From Glandiceps talaboti (lineage: Eukaryota > Hemichordata > Enteropneusta > Spengelidae), in NCBI RefSeq assembly GCF_964340395.1, contig NC_135560.1, positions 23,349,175 to 23,413,174 of the forward strand: a stretch of DNA of 64,000 nucleotides, written 5' to 3'. Positions 31,923 to 39,000 of this stretch are shown here, piece by piece. The notes under the pieces are model-generated. The model did no database searches, was not told where the DNA came from, and saw only the letters and a program-made list of their open reading frames with translations. The position numbers were made by a program, and so were the translations under genes. Every line of letters starts with the position of its first letter. The first letter of the stretch is position 1.

Positions 31923-34360
31923 TTATTTATCTATATATCTATCTAAAGGACAAATCCCATAGATGATGTTCACAATACTTCTCCACTTATGTCCATCCTG
32001 AATAACTTTTTACAATTCAGCAACATTTTATCCTGAGTTCAGAGACAAGTATTACACAGTGTGCCCTCTAATGAAGGACAACAACTCTTGTGAATCACCA
32101 CATAGTAAGAAATTGGGGAACACCAAATTTTGATGAATCAGTGGTACATAAAATTGACTTTACAATGCACACTAAGTATGTACCAGTAATTACAAGTAAT
32201 TGCATTTGTGTATGCATACATGATACTAAGATTGGTATTTGCAGCATAGGACTAAGGTCAATATCAACAACATAAACATACATGTATGCAGAGGAGTATT
32301 CCATTATAGCACAAAATCATGTGAATGCATTGCATGATAATATTTTCACAAAACCTACTGTTTCAGATAAACATATGTAATAATAACAGAACCCATAACA
32401 TGTTTATGTCAAAGTGGGTACACAGGGTATTTGCACTTATGCGAGTGGCATTTTCTGCTGCACTTTCACTTGCTAAGTTTGTGAAAATATGGCCACAGAG
32501 AACACTACATGCACTCAGACAAATACCCTGAGTACACCGTACTTGCACTCACATGACATGAGATTCTGTCAAATAATTAATTTATTATCATTCAATTTTT
32601 CAACCAATGGAATTTTAGATATTGGTGCACTTGAAGGACACTGGGCCTAGACTTTCCATCATTTTTTGCATACAGGATATCGCCAATATCAAGGTTGCCA
32701 ATCTAACATTCTAACTCCAATTTCAAAGTCGCTTTCTTTCTACCTAGGTTCCAAACAAACTATGGTGGGGTAGGGAACATTATGTATCTGGTTTTCTTTT
32801 CATCAGCTTTGATAAAGTTCCATTACAAACAACACCTCTTTCAAGACTAAATTCAATAGACTCGTTGCCCATTCCAAAATGCACTGTGTGTCACCCAATA
32901 CAACACCATGTATTCTGTACATGCAGAGGGGTTTGTGCACATGCTACTCAGGGGGATGATTGTTATTTGACTGTACCCTGGATTTACTAGTAACAACTTT
33001 GTCTGCCACTGATGGTATTTAGTATTTGTTCTATAAAATAACTCACAATTCAAGAGGTCGATACACATGTAGGTATTTGATAAAAGTAGCCCCATAAGCA
33101 AAATCTTCTTATGCAATTGGTGTTGGAAAGTGACAATTGACTGCAATATTTGTTGAAAGCAGTAAACACTAAATATTTCATTAACTTGTCGTTGGATTAG
33201 TGTTAATACCAGTGATGATTTCCTAGTACATTTGAAAACCTTGGTAGCATTGAGGGAAAGCAGGTAAACTAGAGATTTTAATACCATGTATCATCATTTT
33301 GTTAGAGAATTAAAAACCCTGATTTCATAAAATCATGGCAGTGGAATCACATGGCGTCCCTATACCTCTGTTTTTAGAGTACTGTGTAAACATCCTGAAA
33401 CAGATTATCAGATATCATGATGAAATAACTTCAAGATTTAGAAATCAAGTGTCACTTTTCTTTCCTCATTTATAACAAATTCGTAATTTATTGTTGAAGC
33501 ATTTCCGATTTAATGGTCAAACAGATTCAAAAATTGCAAACAGAATTTAAAAGGCATGATACAAACATGTTAGAACTTGTTGAAAGCAGTTCTGTTCGTT
33601 TGACTCAAATAATACAAATGGGTACTTTTAAACTGATAATATTAGAATTTTGAGACAAGAATATACAATTTCTTACTTATTAAACATTTAAAAGCTGCTC
33701 TTCCTTGCATGGATCACGTAATTAGAACAAAATGTAGTTCAAAAGGACATGCAAAACGTTCAACATGTCAGACTTTACACCTCAGCAATTGTGACGCTTG
33801 TGAAATTGAAGCGTTTGATACCAAACAAAGTAAAGCATTGTCTTAATTGTGATCTTGAAATATTACATTGGAGATTCAATCTATCTTATCTCAATCTTCA
33901 TGTTCTCCCTTGCTAAATCCTTTAGCGGTAGATTCAGTAGCAAGGTCGGAAAGTATTTTTTTTTTCAAAATCGCGGTCACTTTCAAGTTTCAGTTCACTG
34001 CCCATGGCCTGACAGAATGTATACTGTCCGTGTCAGAAAATAGATATTTTTTGATAGCTAAGTTATCACCATACACGACAGAGAGCCATAAATAAATAAA
34101 ATATGATAATGGGTTATATTTTGTGAATTTCATAAATGTTTGGTATTGCTGGAATGGATATTTCTGAGGGTTCATGCTGCATGCTGGTTAGTGGACATAC
34201 GCTATACAGGGTTCATAACACAGCGTAACGCGTATATAGCAACATGCATCTACACGATCATCCCGAAATTATAGCATTTCAGTCAAAATCAAGAAAAGAA
34301 AATCGAGACCTTACCGTCGAGAACGGATACAACAACTAGGTACTGTTCTTTTACCACCAT
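16688..34360 (-). CDS. CEP120: CEP120, centrosomal protein of 120 kDa (complete, 17 coding exons)
   Basis: In animals CEP120 is a daughter-centriole-enriched protein needed for centriole elongation, centriole appendage assembly and ciliogenesis, working with partners such as CPAP, SPICE1 and TALPID3. Seventeen GT-AG exons join in frame to 1,027 residues (human CEP120: about 986). Exons: 34315-34360, 31500-31792, 30578-30719, 29247-29398, 28372-28569, 27271-27510, 26303-26573, 25586-25796, 25003-25152, 24318-24432, 23226-23399, 22257-22394, 21438-21527, 20817-21022, 20450-20621, 19689-19933, 16688-16928. Every junction phase agrees. Layout: C2 region A at about 1-130, C2 region B at about 170-350, a charged low-complexity linker at about 355-470, C2 region C at about 480-655, and a long coiled coil at about 680-965. 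Diagnostic matches to vertebrate CEP120 include [59 protein letters not shown] and [13 protein letters not shown]. The start has the conserved short N-terminus before the first C2 strand. The introns hold many minisatellites and transposons, and two contain arrays of duplicated splice donors. Confidence 0.97.
16986..17065. mobile_element. 80-bp mini-element with terminal inverted repeats
   Basis: Perfect 12-bp inverted ends, AGCCTGGAATCC and GGATTCCAGGCT (16984-16995 and 17053-17064). An internal inverted pair (CTTTCCAGTC and GATTGGAAAG) lies between them. An 11-bp direct repeat GATATTAACAG flanks both sides (16975-16985 and 17066-17076), like a target-site duplication. It lies in CEP120 intron 16, close to the exon 17 acceptor. 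Confidence 0.6.
17190..18165. repeat. 25-bp minisatellite, about 37 copies
   Basis: The unit ATCTTGCATGAGATATGGGG plus AGGGT is tandemly repeated in CEP120 intron 16. Variants have an extra ACAAATGT (five sites) or AGAT changed to TGAT or GGAT. Because 25 is not a multiple of 3 and the unit has no stop on the minus strand, all three minus frames stay open for over 300 codons; this is not a gene. The + strand is purine- and G-rich. Confidence 0.97.
18320..18351. repeat. Hairpin of the CATAGACCCTCCA family
   Basis: CATAGACCCTCCA is followed after a short loop by TGGCGGGTCTATG, an inverted match at 12 of 13 bases. It lies in CEP120 intron 16. Confidence 0.75.
18754..19182. repeat. 99-bp minisatellite with embedded DR1 motifs
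   Basis: About 4.3 copies of a 99-bp unit in CEP120 intron 16. Each unit has three CCTAGGTCA blocks, one of them extended to AGGTCATAGGTCA. That is a perfect direct repeat of the nuclear-receptor half-site with 1-bp spacing (DR1). The five DR1 copies start at 18774, 18873, 18972, 19071 and 19170, exactly 99 bp apart. Confidence 0.95.
19198..19644. mobile_element. Non-autonomous DNA transposon with GGGGTGCGTTCGAT inverted ends
   Basis: The 447-bp element begins GGGGTGCGTTCGAT and ends with its exact complement ATCGAACGCACCCC. It is more GC- and CpG-rich than its surroundings. It repeats the GTTCGA.T.. motif internally (near 19254 and 19563) together with GGTGCCTCGAGGCACC-type short palindromes. 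No transposase frame is present. It starts immediately after the 99-bp minisatellite and ends 45 bp from the exon 16 donor of CEP120. Confidence 0.75.
19689..19933 (-). CDS. CEP120: CEP120 exon 16 (coiled coil)
   Basis: Residues 867-947, the best conserved part of the coiled coil: [20 protein letters not shown] and [16 protein letters not shown]. The donor is AA then GTAGGA, and the acceptor is TTTTCAG. Confidence 0.95.
20006..20390. repeat. 67-bp minisatellite, about 5.7 copies
   Basis: The unit contains TTAGTACACTTGTATTGATT, ACTG.TATCAACTTAAAG and AGTCCAGTCAGACTTATTTC. It lies in CEP120 intron 15 and does not include a splice site. Confidence 0.93.
20450..20621 (-). CDS. CEP120: CEP120 exon 15 (coiled coil)
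   Basis: Residues 809-866. Heptad-rich sequence ending in [17 protein letters not shown], nearly identical to vertebrate CEP120. The donor is AAG then GTAAAT. Confidence 0.95.
20817..21022 (-). CDS. CEP120: CEP120 exon 14 (coiled coil)
   Basis: Residues 741-808. Alpha-helical heptads including [18 protein letters not shown] and [12 protein letters not shown]. The donor GTGAGT and acceptor ACATTAG are clear. Confidence 0.93.
21438..21527 (-). CDS. CEP120: CEP120 exon 13 (coiled coil)
   Basis: Residues 711-740: [17 protein letters not shown] and following basic residues, matching the AEEWKKRDRERE segment of the vertebrate protein. The acceptor is TGTCACAG and the donor GTGAGG. Confidence 0.93.
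22257..22394 (-). CDS. CEP120: CEP120 exon 12 (start of coiled coil)
   Basis: Residues 665-710: an acidic/Pro segment, then [20 protein letters not shown], the conserved start of the coiled-coil domain. Confidence 0.93.
22980..23177. mobile_element. MITE, AGTGTGCCCTCTAA family, copy A
   Basis: The ends AGTGTGTCCTCTAAT and ATTAGAGGGAACACT are inverted repeats. The interior shares CCAAAATTTGGTGTAC and TGATCCACAA blocks with copies at 32058, 45115 and 55224. An internal segment is duplicated (TGTGACCC.CCAAAATTTGG). It lies in CEP120 intron 11, about 50 bp past the exon 11 donor. Confidence 0.75.
23226..23399 (-). CDS. CEP120: CEP120 exon 11 (third C2 region)
   Basis: Residues 607-664. The last part of C2 region C, with [12 protein letters not shown] and the strand [17 protein letters not shown]. 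The exon is 58 whole codons, phase 0 at both ends. Confidence 0.92.
23476..24330. repeat. 62-bp minisatellite carrying 13 copies of the exon 10 splice donor
   Basis: Fourteen units with an exact 62-bp period in CEP120 intron 10; the last unit is the real end of exon 10. On the minus strand each unit reads GCTAGGGTAGCT then GTAAGTAT, copying the final 12 exon bases and the donor. Each also contains an acceptor-like CTATTTCAG. The CTTAC marker of each donor lies at 23507 plus multiples of 62, up to the real one at 24313. Confidence 0.96.
24318..24432 (-). CDS. CEP120: CEP120 exon 10 (third C2 region)
   Basis: Residues 568-606: [19 protein letters not shown] and [11 protein letters not shown], matching the conserved C2 strand pair of vertebrate CEP120. 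The donor GTAAGT is the first of a run of 14 identical donors (see the 62-bp array). Confidence 0.94.
25003..25152 (-). CDS. CEP120: CEP120 exon 9 (third C2 region)
   Basis: Residues 518-567: [20 protein letters not shown] and [13 protein letters not shown], highly conserved in CEP120. The acceptor is CTGGCAG; the donor is GTAATT, somewhat weak. Confidence 0.95.
25586..25796 (-). CDS. CEP120: CEP120 exon 8 (start of third C2 region)
   Basis: Residues 448-517: an acidic linker, then [17 protein letters not shown], the diagnostic first strand of C2 region C. Confidence 0.95.
25953..25969 (-). promoter_or_regulatory. CTCF-type motif in CEP120 intron 7
   Basis: The minus strand reads GCCACTAGAGGGCGCCA, a full match to the CTCF core consensus CCASYAGRKGGC as known in bilaterians. 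Binding is not shown. No associated repeat is seen. Confidence 0.5.
26303..26573 (-). CDS. CEP120: CEP120 exon 7 (charged linker)
   Basis: Residues 358-448. Low-complexity linker rich in Glu, Lys, Ser and Pro, ending in a basic KRKKKSH stretch. It is poorly conserved, as in vertebrates. Of two nearby acceptors only AAATAG keeps the frame; the closer CCCAG would hit a stop at once. Confidence 0.85.
26866..27070. repeat. About 43-bp minisatellite, 5 copies
   Basis: The unit ACCATATATAGTAAATGATG plus TCATCAGATTGTTTTACCTT is repeated in CEP120 intron 6. Each unit has a TGATGTCATCA near-palindrome resembling bZIP sites. Confidence 0.93.
27271..27510 (-). CDS. CEP120: CEP120 exon 6 (second C2 region)
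   Basis: Residues 278-357: [20 protein letters not shown] and [18 protein letters not shown], matching the end of the second C2 region in vertebrate CEP120. 80 codons, phase 0 at both ends. Confidence 0.96.
27570..27718. repeat. 34-bp minisatellite built on the CATAGACCCTCCACC half-hairpin
   Basis: Four copies of TGCATAGACCCTCCACCAAT plus GGGACACAAGGTGA in CEP120 intron 5. The core is the left arm of the hairpins at 14954 and 18320, so a transposon-like palindrome appears to have seeded a tandem array. Confidence 0.9.
27732..27847. repeat. Near-perfect 116-bp palindrome
   Basis: Arms of 57-58 bp (27732-27788 and 27790-27847) differ at three bases and one indel, with a 1-bp spacer. The left arm starts CCACAAGCACTTGAATCAAT. 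It lies in CEP120 intron 5, so the pre-mRNA would form a long hairpin. Partial complementarity continues outside the arms. Confidence 0.93.
28372..28569 (-). CDS. CEP120: CEP120 exon 5 (second C2 region)
   Basis: Residues 212-277: [35 protein letters not shown] and ERASVRVRS. 66 codons with clean TTTTTCAG acceptor and GTAAGT donor. Confidence 0.96.
28625..29290. repeat. 59-bp minisatellite carrying copies of the end of exon 4 and its donor
   Basis: Eleven units, the last being the real exon 4 end. On the minus strand each unit holds about 42 exon bases (GTCTTGTCTGTTACTGTAGG, then GCTTTGCTGCAAACTTAGCA) followed by CAG and GTATGG. Five decoys keep an intact AG/GTATRG donor (exon-end equivalents 28653, 28771, 28952, 29011, 29070). 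Four are altered to AT/GT and one has lost GT. Confidence 0.96.
29247..29398 (-). CDS. CEP120: CEP120 exon 4
   Basis: Residues 161-211: [19 protein letters not shown] and [15 protein letters not shown], the start of the second C2 region. The last 42 or so bases and the donor are the founder of the 59-bp array that follows in the intron. Confidence 0.95.
30578..30719 (-). CDS. CEP120: CEP120 exon 3
   Basis: Residues 114-161: [20 protein letters not shown] and [15 protein letters not shown], equal to the KWYQLL...PPR segment after C2 region A. Confidence 0.95.
31500..31792 (-). CDS. CEP120: CEP120 exon 2 (first C2 region)
   Basis: Residues 16-113: [46 protein letters not shown] and [10 protein letters not shown], the first C2 domain. 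Its donor is ambiguous. GTG/GTAGGT at 31499 is strongest and in phase; an in-frame GTACCA 9 bases earlier is possible; a copy of the donor block lies 40 bases downstream. Confidence 0.93.
31828..31945. repeat. (TCTA)n microsatellite
   Basis: About 27 TCTA units in CEP120 intron 1. The array begins only some 35 bp upstream of the exon 2 acceptor in transcript direction, so length changes fall near the branch-point zone. Confidence 0.95.
32058..32160. mobile_element. MITE, AGTGTGCCCTCTAA family, copy B (truncated)
   Basis: The left end AGTGTGCCCTCTAATGAAGG and interior TTGTGAATCACCACATAGT plus AACACCAAATTTTG match copies C and D. The right inverted end is missing. Confidence 0.6.
32868..33170. 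repeat. Interspersed repeat, copy 1 of 2
   Basis: About 300 bp shared with 52037-52350 in the same order: CCATGTATTCTGTAC, AGGGGTTTG, TGCTACTCAGGGG, GTTCTATAAAATAACTCAC-like, AGAGGTC. No coding or terminal structure was identified. It lies in CEP120 intron 1. Confidence 0.6.
34315..34360 (-). CDS. CEP120: CEP120 exon 1 (start codon)
   Basis: Residues 1-15 plus one base: [16 protein letters not shown], which aligns with the MVSKSDQLLIVVSILEG start of human CEP120. The donor is GTAAGG. The 2.5-kb first intron follows. Confidence 0.95.
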
Positions 34361-34444
34361 TTTGCGATAATAATGCTGCTCGTACTGGTTATTTTTGGGA
34401 TAATGTGTGAGAGCTCCACTTCAACGTTTCAAAGTTTGAAAACA

Positions 34445-34455
34445 GCCGCCATATT
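34445..34455 (-). promoter_or_regulatory. YY1 site
   Basis: AATATGGCGGC on the minus strand, a full match to the YY1 consensus AANATGGCGGC, about 85 bp before the CEP120 ATG. Confidence 0.6.
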
Positions 34456-34456
34456 C

Positions 34457-34469
34457 AGGTCAAAGTTCA
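34457..34469 (+). promoter_or_regulatory. DR1-like nuclear receptor motif
   Basis: AGGTCAAAGTTCA: two half-sites with 1-bp spacing, between the YY1 and ETS motifs. Confidence 0.35.
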
Positions 34470-34478
34470 AAGACGACA

Positions 34479-34486
34479 CGGAAGTG
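34479..34486 (+). promoter_or_regulatory. ETS site
   Basis: CGGAAGTG, the core used by GABP/ELK-type ETS factors, typical of housekeeping divergent promoters. Confidence 0.5.
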
Positions 34487-34509
34487 TGTTCCTAATATCG
34501 TGTGATCGG

Positions 34510-34517
34510 TGACGTCA
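34510..34517. promoter_or_regulatory. CRE/ATF palindrome
   Basis: TGACGTCA, the perfect 8-bp CREB/ATF element, about 150 bp upstream of the CEP120 ATG. Confidence 0.6.
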
Positions 34518-34717
34518 TATTTAAAACTCCCCCCGCCCATTTGTCGTGTCCTGACATATGTGACATTACAATTTCATGATGAAAAATAATAACAATTTAT
34601 TTGAAATAATGAAACAAGAATATAATTGTTAGATGTTTATCAAAGACACACAAAGTTTTATAGGTTTCAGGAATACCAGAGGTAGACAGAAAAGTTGCTA
34701 TTGTTGTTTATGAAAGT

Positions 34718-34732
34718 CCCGCCCATGGCAAC
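34718..34732 (+). promoter_or_regulatory. X-box-like RFX motif
   Basis: CCCGCCCATGGCAAC: a perfect right half GGCAAC, a 3-bp spacer and a partial left half. RFX factors drive many ciliary and centriolar genes, which would fit CEP120. An NRF1-like GAGCATGCGTGC follows at 34735. Confidence 0.4.
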
Positions 34733-35344
34733 GTGAGCATGCGTGCTCGGGAAGAAACCATCTTGGACAGTTCACTCACTCTGTCGCGTAATATTTGCAT
34801 CCATTTTCCTCTTAATTCATGATTAGCAAGCTTAAATTGCCATAGTAATATCGATTTTAGGATAGATATACTCGATTTTGTTACTACTTCTGATTTTTGA
34901 TGGATGATAACGTCGATAACTGGGAAATTTAGCGGCCCTGGGTGTGTCTTTTTACCCCGGCGGAGTGATCCACATGTGAGTTCCTTTTCCGTCGTGTCAG
35001 TGAATAAACCAGTCGCTGAACGCCGAGAATTTCTGTATTTTATTTTTGCACATAACGGATATTTCTTGAAAGTAATTGGGTCTAATGTTTTGTCGGTATC
35101 CCCTTTGTACTTTAGGATCCACTCTTGGATATACAATCGCGGATTTGTCGACTAATCACGGGAATCCCGAGCCATGTCGACTTGAATTGTGACTACATTT
35201 TGGATCCAACAACTCCGTGATTTCGGTGAGAGACACGATCCGAACAAGGGGTTCATCGACACAACTCGACGCCTGAATCAAATTAGGAGTACAGGTTTGA
35301 TTGGAATTGTACGTTTTGTTAGCAACTTTTTATAAACTGTCGCA

Positions 35345-35531
35345 ATGCAGAGTAATAGGGATAAAGAAAGGGAAAGGGCGGACGACAGAAGAAAGTCACG
35401 TCCAAGTGGAGGTAGGATGCACTCAGCTGGTCGAACAAGCAACTCCAGCAATTCGGGAGTTCTGATGGTTGGTCCAAATTTTAGAGTCGGGAAAAAGATC
35501 GGCTGTGGGAACTTTGGAGAGTTACGATTAG
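35345..35531 (+). CDS. CSNK1G: CSNK1G exon 1
   Basis: Residues 1-62 plus one base: the N-terminal extension and the first kinase strands up to the glycine loop. The donor is GTGAGT. Confidence 0.95.
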
Positions 35532-36034
35532 GTGAGTATTATATATTCAGCTATTCACCAATATTAACCTAACAAAAAAGCGTTGGTCGATAACATGTAA
35601 AATTGAAACAAGTGCTGTATTGTAAATAGTGTAAGGAGCACGCGTGAGAAATAATTTACATACATGATAGACATTTGTAATTTCCTTGTTTTTATGTTTC
35701 GTCATTTTTCTTTCGCAGGTAAAAATTTGTACAACAACGAACATGTGGCAATAAAATTGGTGAGTATTTCTTCCTATATTTTCCCTTCCATACCACCACT
35801 TCCCATTCTAAGTTGTTTATTGCAGGAAATCCTTTGTGTTGATGAAGAGAGTCATTCACAGCTCAGACGTATGTTTCAATGTTTGTGTTGAAGAGGTTGT
35901 TGTTGTTGATGTCATGTTTGTTTTCTGAAATTGACCAATACGGTATTCTATATTCTTGTCTTAGGAACCAATGAAATCAAGAGCTCCACAACTTCATCTG
36001 GAGTATAGGTTTTACAAGATGCTCGGCCAAGCCG
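35345..36034 (+). CDS. CSNK1G: Casein kinase 1 gamma, first three coding exons (partial gene)
   Basis: CK1-gamma is a Ser/Thr kinase, usually palmitoylated and held at the plasma membrane, best known for phosphorylating the Wnt co-receptor LRP6. Exons 35345-35531, 35719-35759 and 35965-36034 join in frame to about 100 residues. They comprise a basic Ser/Gly-rich N-terminal extension (1-36), the CK1-gamma signature [17 protein letters not shown], the glycine loop [11 protein letters not shown], the catalytic lysine in HVAIKL, and [22 protein letters not shown] at 35333-35335, in frame 9 bases upstream, supports the ATG at 35345. The lobe from the hinge onward (normally beginning PQVYYFGPCGKYNA), the catalytic loop and the C-terminal lipid-anchor region are not found before the window ends. 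Confidence 0.96.
35719..35759 (+). CDS. CSNK1G: CSNK1G exon 2
   Basis: 41 bases: [14 protein letters not shown], containing the VAIK lysine that positions ATP. The acceptor is TTTCGCAG and the donor GTGAGT. Confidence 0.95.
35965..36034 (+). CDS. CSNK1G: CSNK1G exon 3
   Basis: 70 bases: [20 protein letters not shown] then GQA, the alpha-C region. The acceptor is TTGTCTTAG; the donor GTACAG is weak at position 4 onward. Confidence 0.95.
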
Positions 36035-39000
36035 GTACAGTAACAACATATTTTATCTATCATTGGTGCTTGTACTTTTTATAGTGAGTTATGAAAGTGT
36101 GTTTGGGTGCCACCTTACATTAAATCCAACAGTGATGCAATGTTCCATGAATAGCCACCCAGTCATGTGTGTTGAATATTCATGGATGAGTATGATGAGT
36201 GTGGCCTGTCAGCTGACAAGATTTGTGATGTATTTAAAAGAAAAGAAAAGAATGATTAAATGTTTACTATGCCATGTAAAGAAAGGGAAACTCATTGAAA
36301 GTAGTGAACTTGGGAGGGAGGGCTGAAAGTGATTTGACCATATTAATATTGAAAATTGCATGGAGACCAGAACATTGGCATTAGACTTGGTTTATGAATT
36401 TGTCAGGTGAGTATACTTGTTTATAATCGCAAGTGGCCTTGGGTCAAGGTAACTCATGGTTGTCAAATGTTACCTATAGGGCACATTATCTGTGACTTGT
36501 GGTTGAACCACAGAGATGAGAGAAATACCAGAGGAAAGTTTAAAGTGCGAAGGTCATAGATATACCAGTTCACTGCTAAGAGTTGCAAGATGATAGTCAA
36601 CTTTTACATATAATGATAAGCATTCTTATTTCCAAATAGGTTGGTGATGATAAGTACATTAGTATATGTGGGAGTTTTGCATGAGCATTGCAGATTTATG
36701 TGGGTATATATATATGGATGTATGTCAGTTGACAATTTCCAACCACACCTACATCAGTTGTGGAATATTATTATCACCATATTAGTACTGTACCTGACAT
36801 AGTTTTGACTTGTTGTCTGATTTGAAATATGAAATAGGAAAGAAATTTTGTCAACAGAATTTAGTTTAAATGATTACCTTCTTAGGTGCTTAGTTATAAG
36901 TTAGCACACTTAGTACATAATGTAATAGTTATATATGTATGCTGAGAGAAATGATGTCAGTTTTATTTACATACTGTCAATGTATAGCTTGTATTGTAAA
37001 CAGTATCAGCTGATACATGGGTGGTGATACTGATTACTGTGTGCATATGCAGACAATTATCAAACATGACCAACTTCAAATATGATACTAATAATTAATA
37101 CATGTGAATAGAACTTTGTTCTTCATTCAGTCGGTAAAAGGATTCTGTAATCCTCCTCATAGTCAATAAGTGGATGACCATTATTCTCTACTTAGGTAAA
37201 TTCGACTTAGTTGAAATGAGATTTTATTTATGTAGATTATCCTTTTAGATGATTGATAATTTCCAATGACACTATTGTGGTAAACAAACAATATGTGATA
37301 GGTAAGGATGTCAAAACAACTTACTCCTAAAGTATAATCAGATTACAATTTAAAATAAAATGATGCAGCCTCTGACTACCATAACTAGAACAGTGTAAAA
37401 GGGTTATGATGTCTGTCTGTTTGTAGTTTACACGTACAGCCATGTCATCCATTTAAGACTGCTGAGTTGAATAGTCCATTCCACTACTAAGTATATAAGC
37501 CTAGTCAATTTCAGTACTTACAGTTTGTGATAACAACACTCATACTTGCACTGTGTATAAGGAGGGTTGGTAAACACTTGGTACATTTCAGTCATAGCAG
37601 TAACCATGCTGAACCTCAGCATCAGTGCCAAACTCATTTCCTGTGAGTGCAGGAATTCCATTGTACATTTTACAGTGTATCAGTCCAACAAATAATTTAG
37701 CCTCATCAGTCTTTATCATTATATGAATGGAAATACAGCAGCTCCAAACTATGAGACCTACATGTTGTAGTGGATTGCATAGAAGGCAAATGATAGGAGA
37801 TTTGACATACTAGCCTTGAAAAGGGTGTAACCTTTATTTCTTTTCTGCTCTGTGAATTTTACTTACGCTGCTAATTGATACTGACATCTTCTCCTGATTT
37901 AATCTATCCACCATCAAGAATGCTTATTTATGACACTCATGTTAATAGCTTGTCTAGAAGTTATATAATTGAAGGACTTTAGAGCAGTTAAAATATCAAT
38001 CTAATCAAATATGGAAACAAGAAAGGTCTCACCACCTTGAACACAATAAAACAATACAAGATAGGGCATCAAATTGTATATTTGTTTTGGTAACGCTTTT
38101 ATATTTCCTATGGAGGTCATTTGCAGGGTCATTGGATGTCTGTGCCAAGTTGTGCCATTGTTTGAAACTGTAATGTGGTATTGTTTGACATGAAATTAAC
38201 AAAGCAACAATCAAGGTGTGTCTTACCAATGAGAAAACAGTGGACAACTGGGTGTCATGAATTTGAGAGAAATGGACAAAGCAATAGACCGTTTTAGACA
38301 ATATGGGAAAACCATGCCCCATATGAAGATCAGATCGCCACGTGAGCACCAGTGACCCACCATTGTCTCTGCTTTGTAGTCAAGTTGCAGGATGAAGTGA
38401 CTGTTTTGTCTGTTGTAGTTGAATAGGCGGCCAGCTGTGTGGTCAGCTGTTACAAAGGATCAAATAGGAGTCTAAGCAACATTCACTAATAGTAATGGTA
38501 TTTTAAGGCATGTCACAAATACTAGAAATAGCAACTCTACTTGGACTCGGAGTGACCATATCATATGAATGATTTGTCATTTAGCCAATCACGTTACATC
38601 AACTACATGTATATGTATTGGCCATCACTACTCAATTCTATAACCACTATAACCATTGATGACATACCTATAGACGTTGAATATCATATTATAATATAAT
38701 GTGTCCTCAATGAGAACCAGTTTACCAACTTCTTATTCTGTCCAGTGCTGGTAGAGTATCTACATGTACATGTACCAGCATTGATGTGAAATATATTGTT
38801 CCATGTTCATAATGAGATCGCTGCTCATTTGAATTGTACAACCCTCTTTTTAAAGGAGACTTGCAGGTACATGTAACCTTATATGATGTCATACAGGGGG
38901 GACTGATCTGTCAGTCTAAGTCTGGCATAGAGGCATTGTCAATTTGTACAGGAGGAAGTATTGTGACTTGCTGGAGGGTTTATTGATATGGAGTCATGAC

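Larger units (their letters stand above)
34361..35344. promoter_or_regulatory. Shared divergent promoter of CEP120 and CSNK1G
   Basis: 984 bp separate the two start codons. The segment is richer in CpG than the introns. It holds promoter-proximal motifs clustered near CEP120 (YY1, DR1-like, ETS, CRE at 34445-34517) and a second cluster at 34718-34760 (X-box-like, NRF1-like, a CCATCTTGG YY1-like half). The YY1 site usually lies just inside the transcript, so CEP120 may start near 34470-34490. The CSNK1G start site is not determined. Confidence 0.75.

Noticed and set aside
36063-36326. 87-codon frame after CSNK1G exon 3
   Set aside because: Does not match the kinase sequence expected next and follows a splice donor; intronic.
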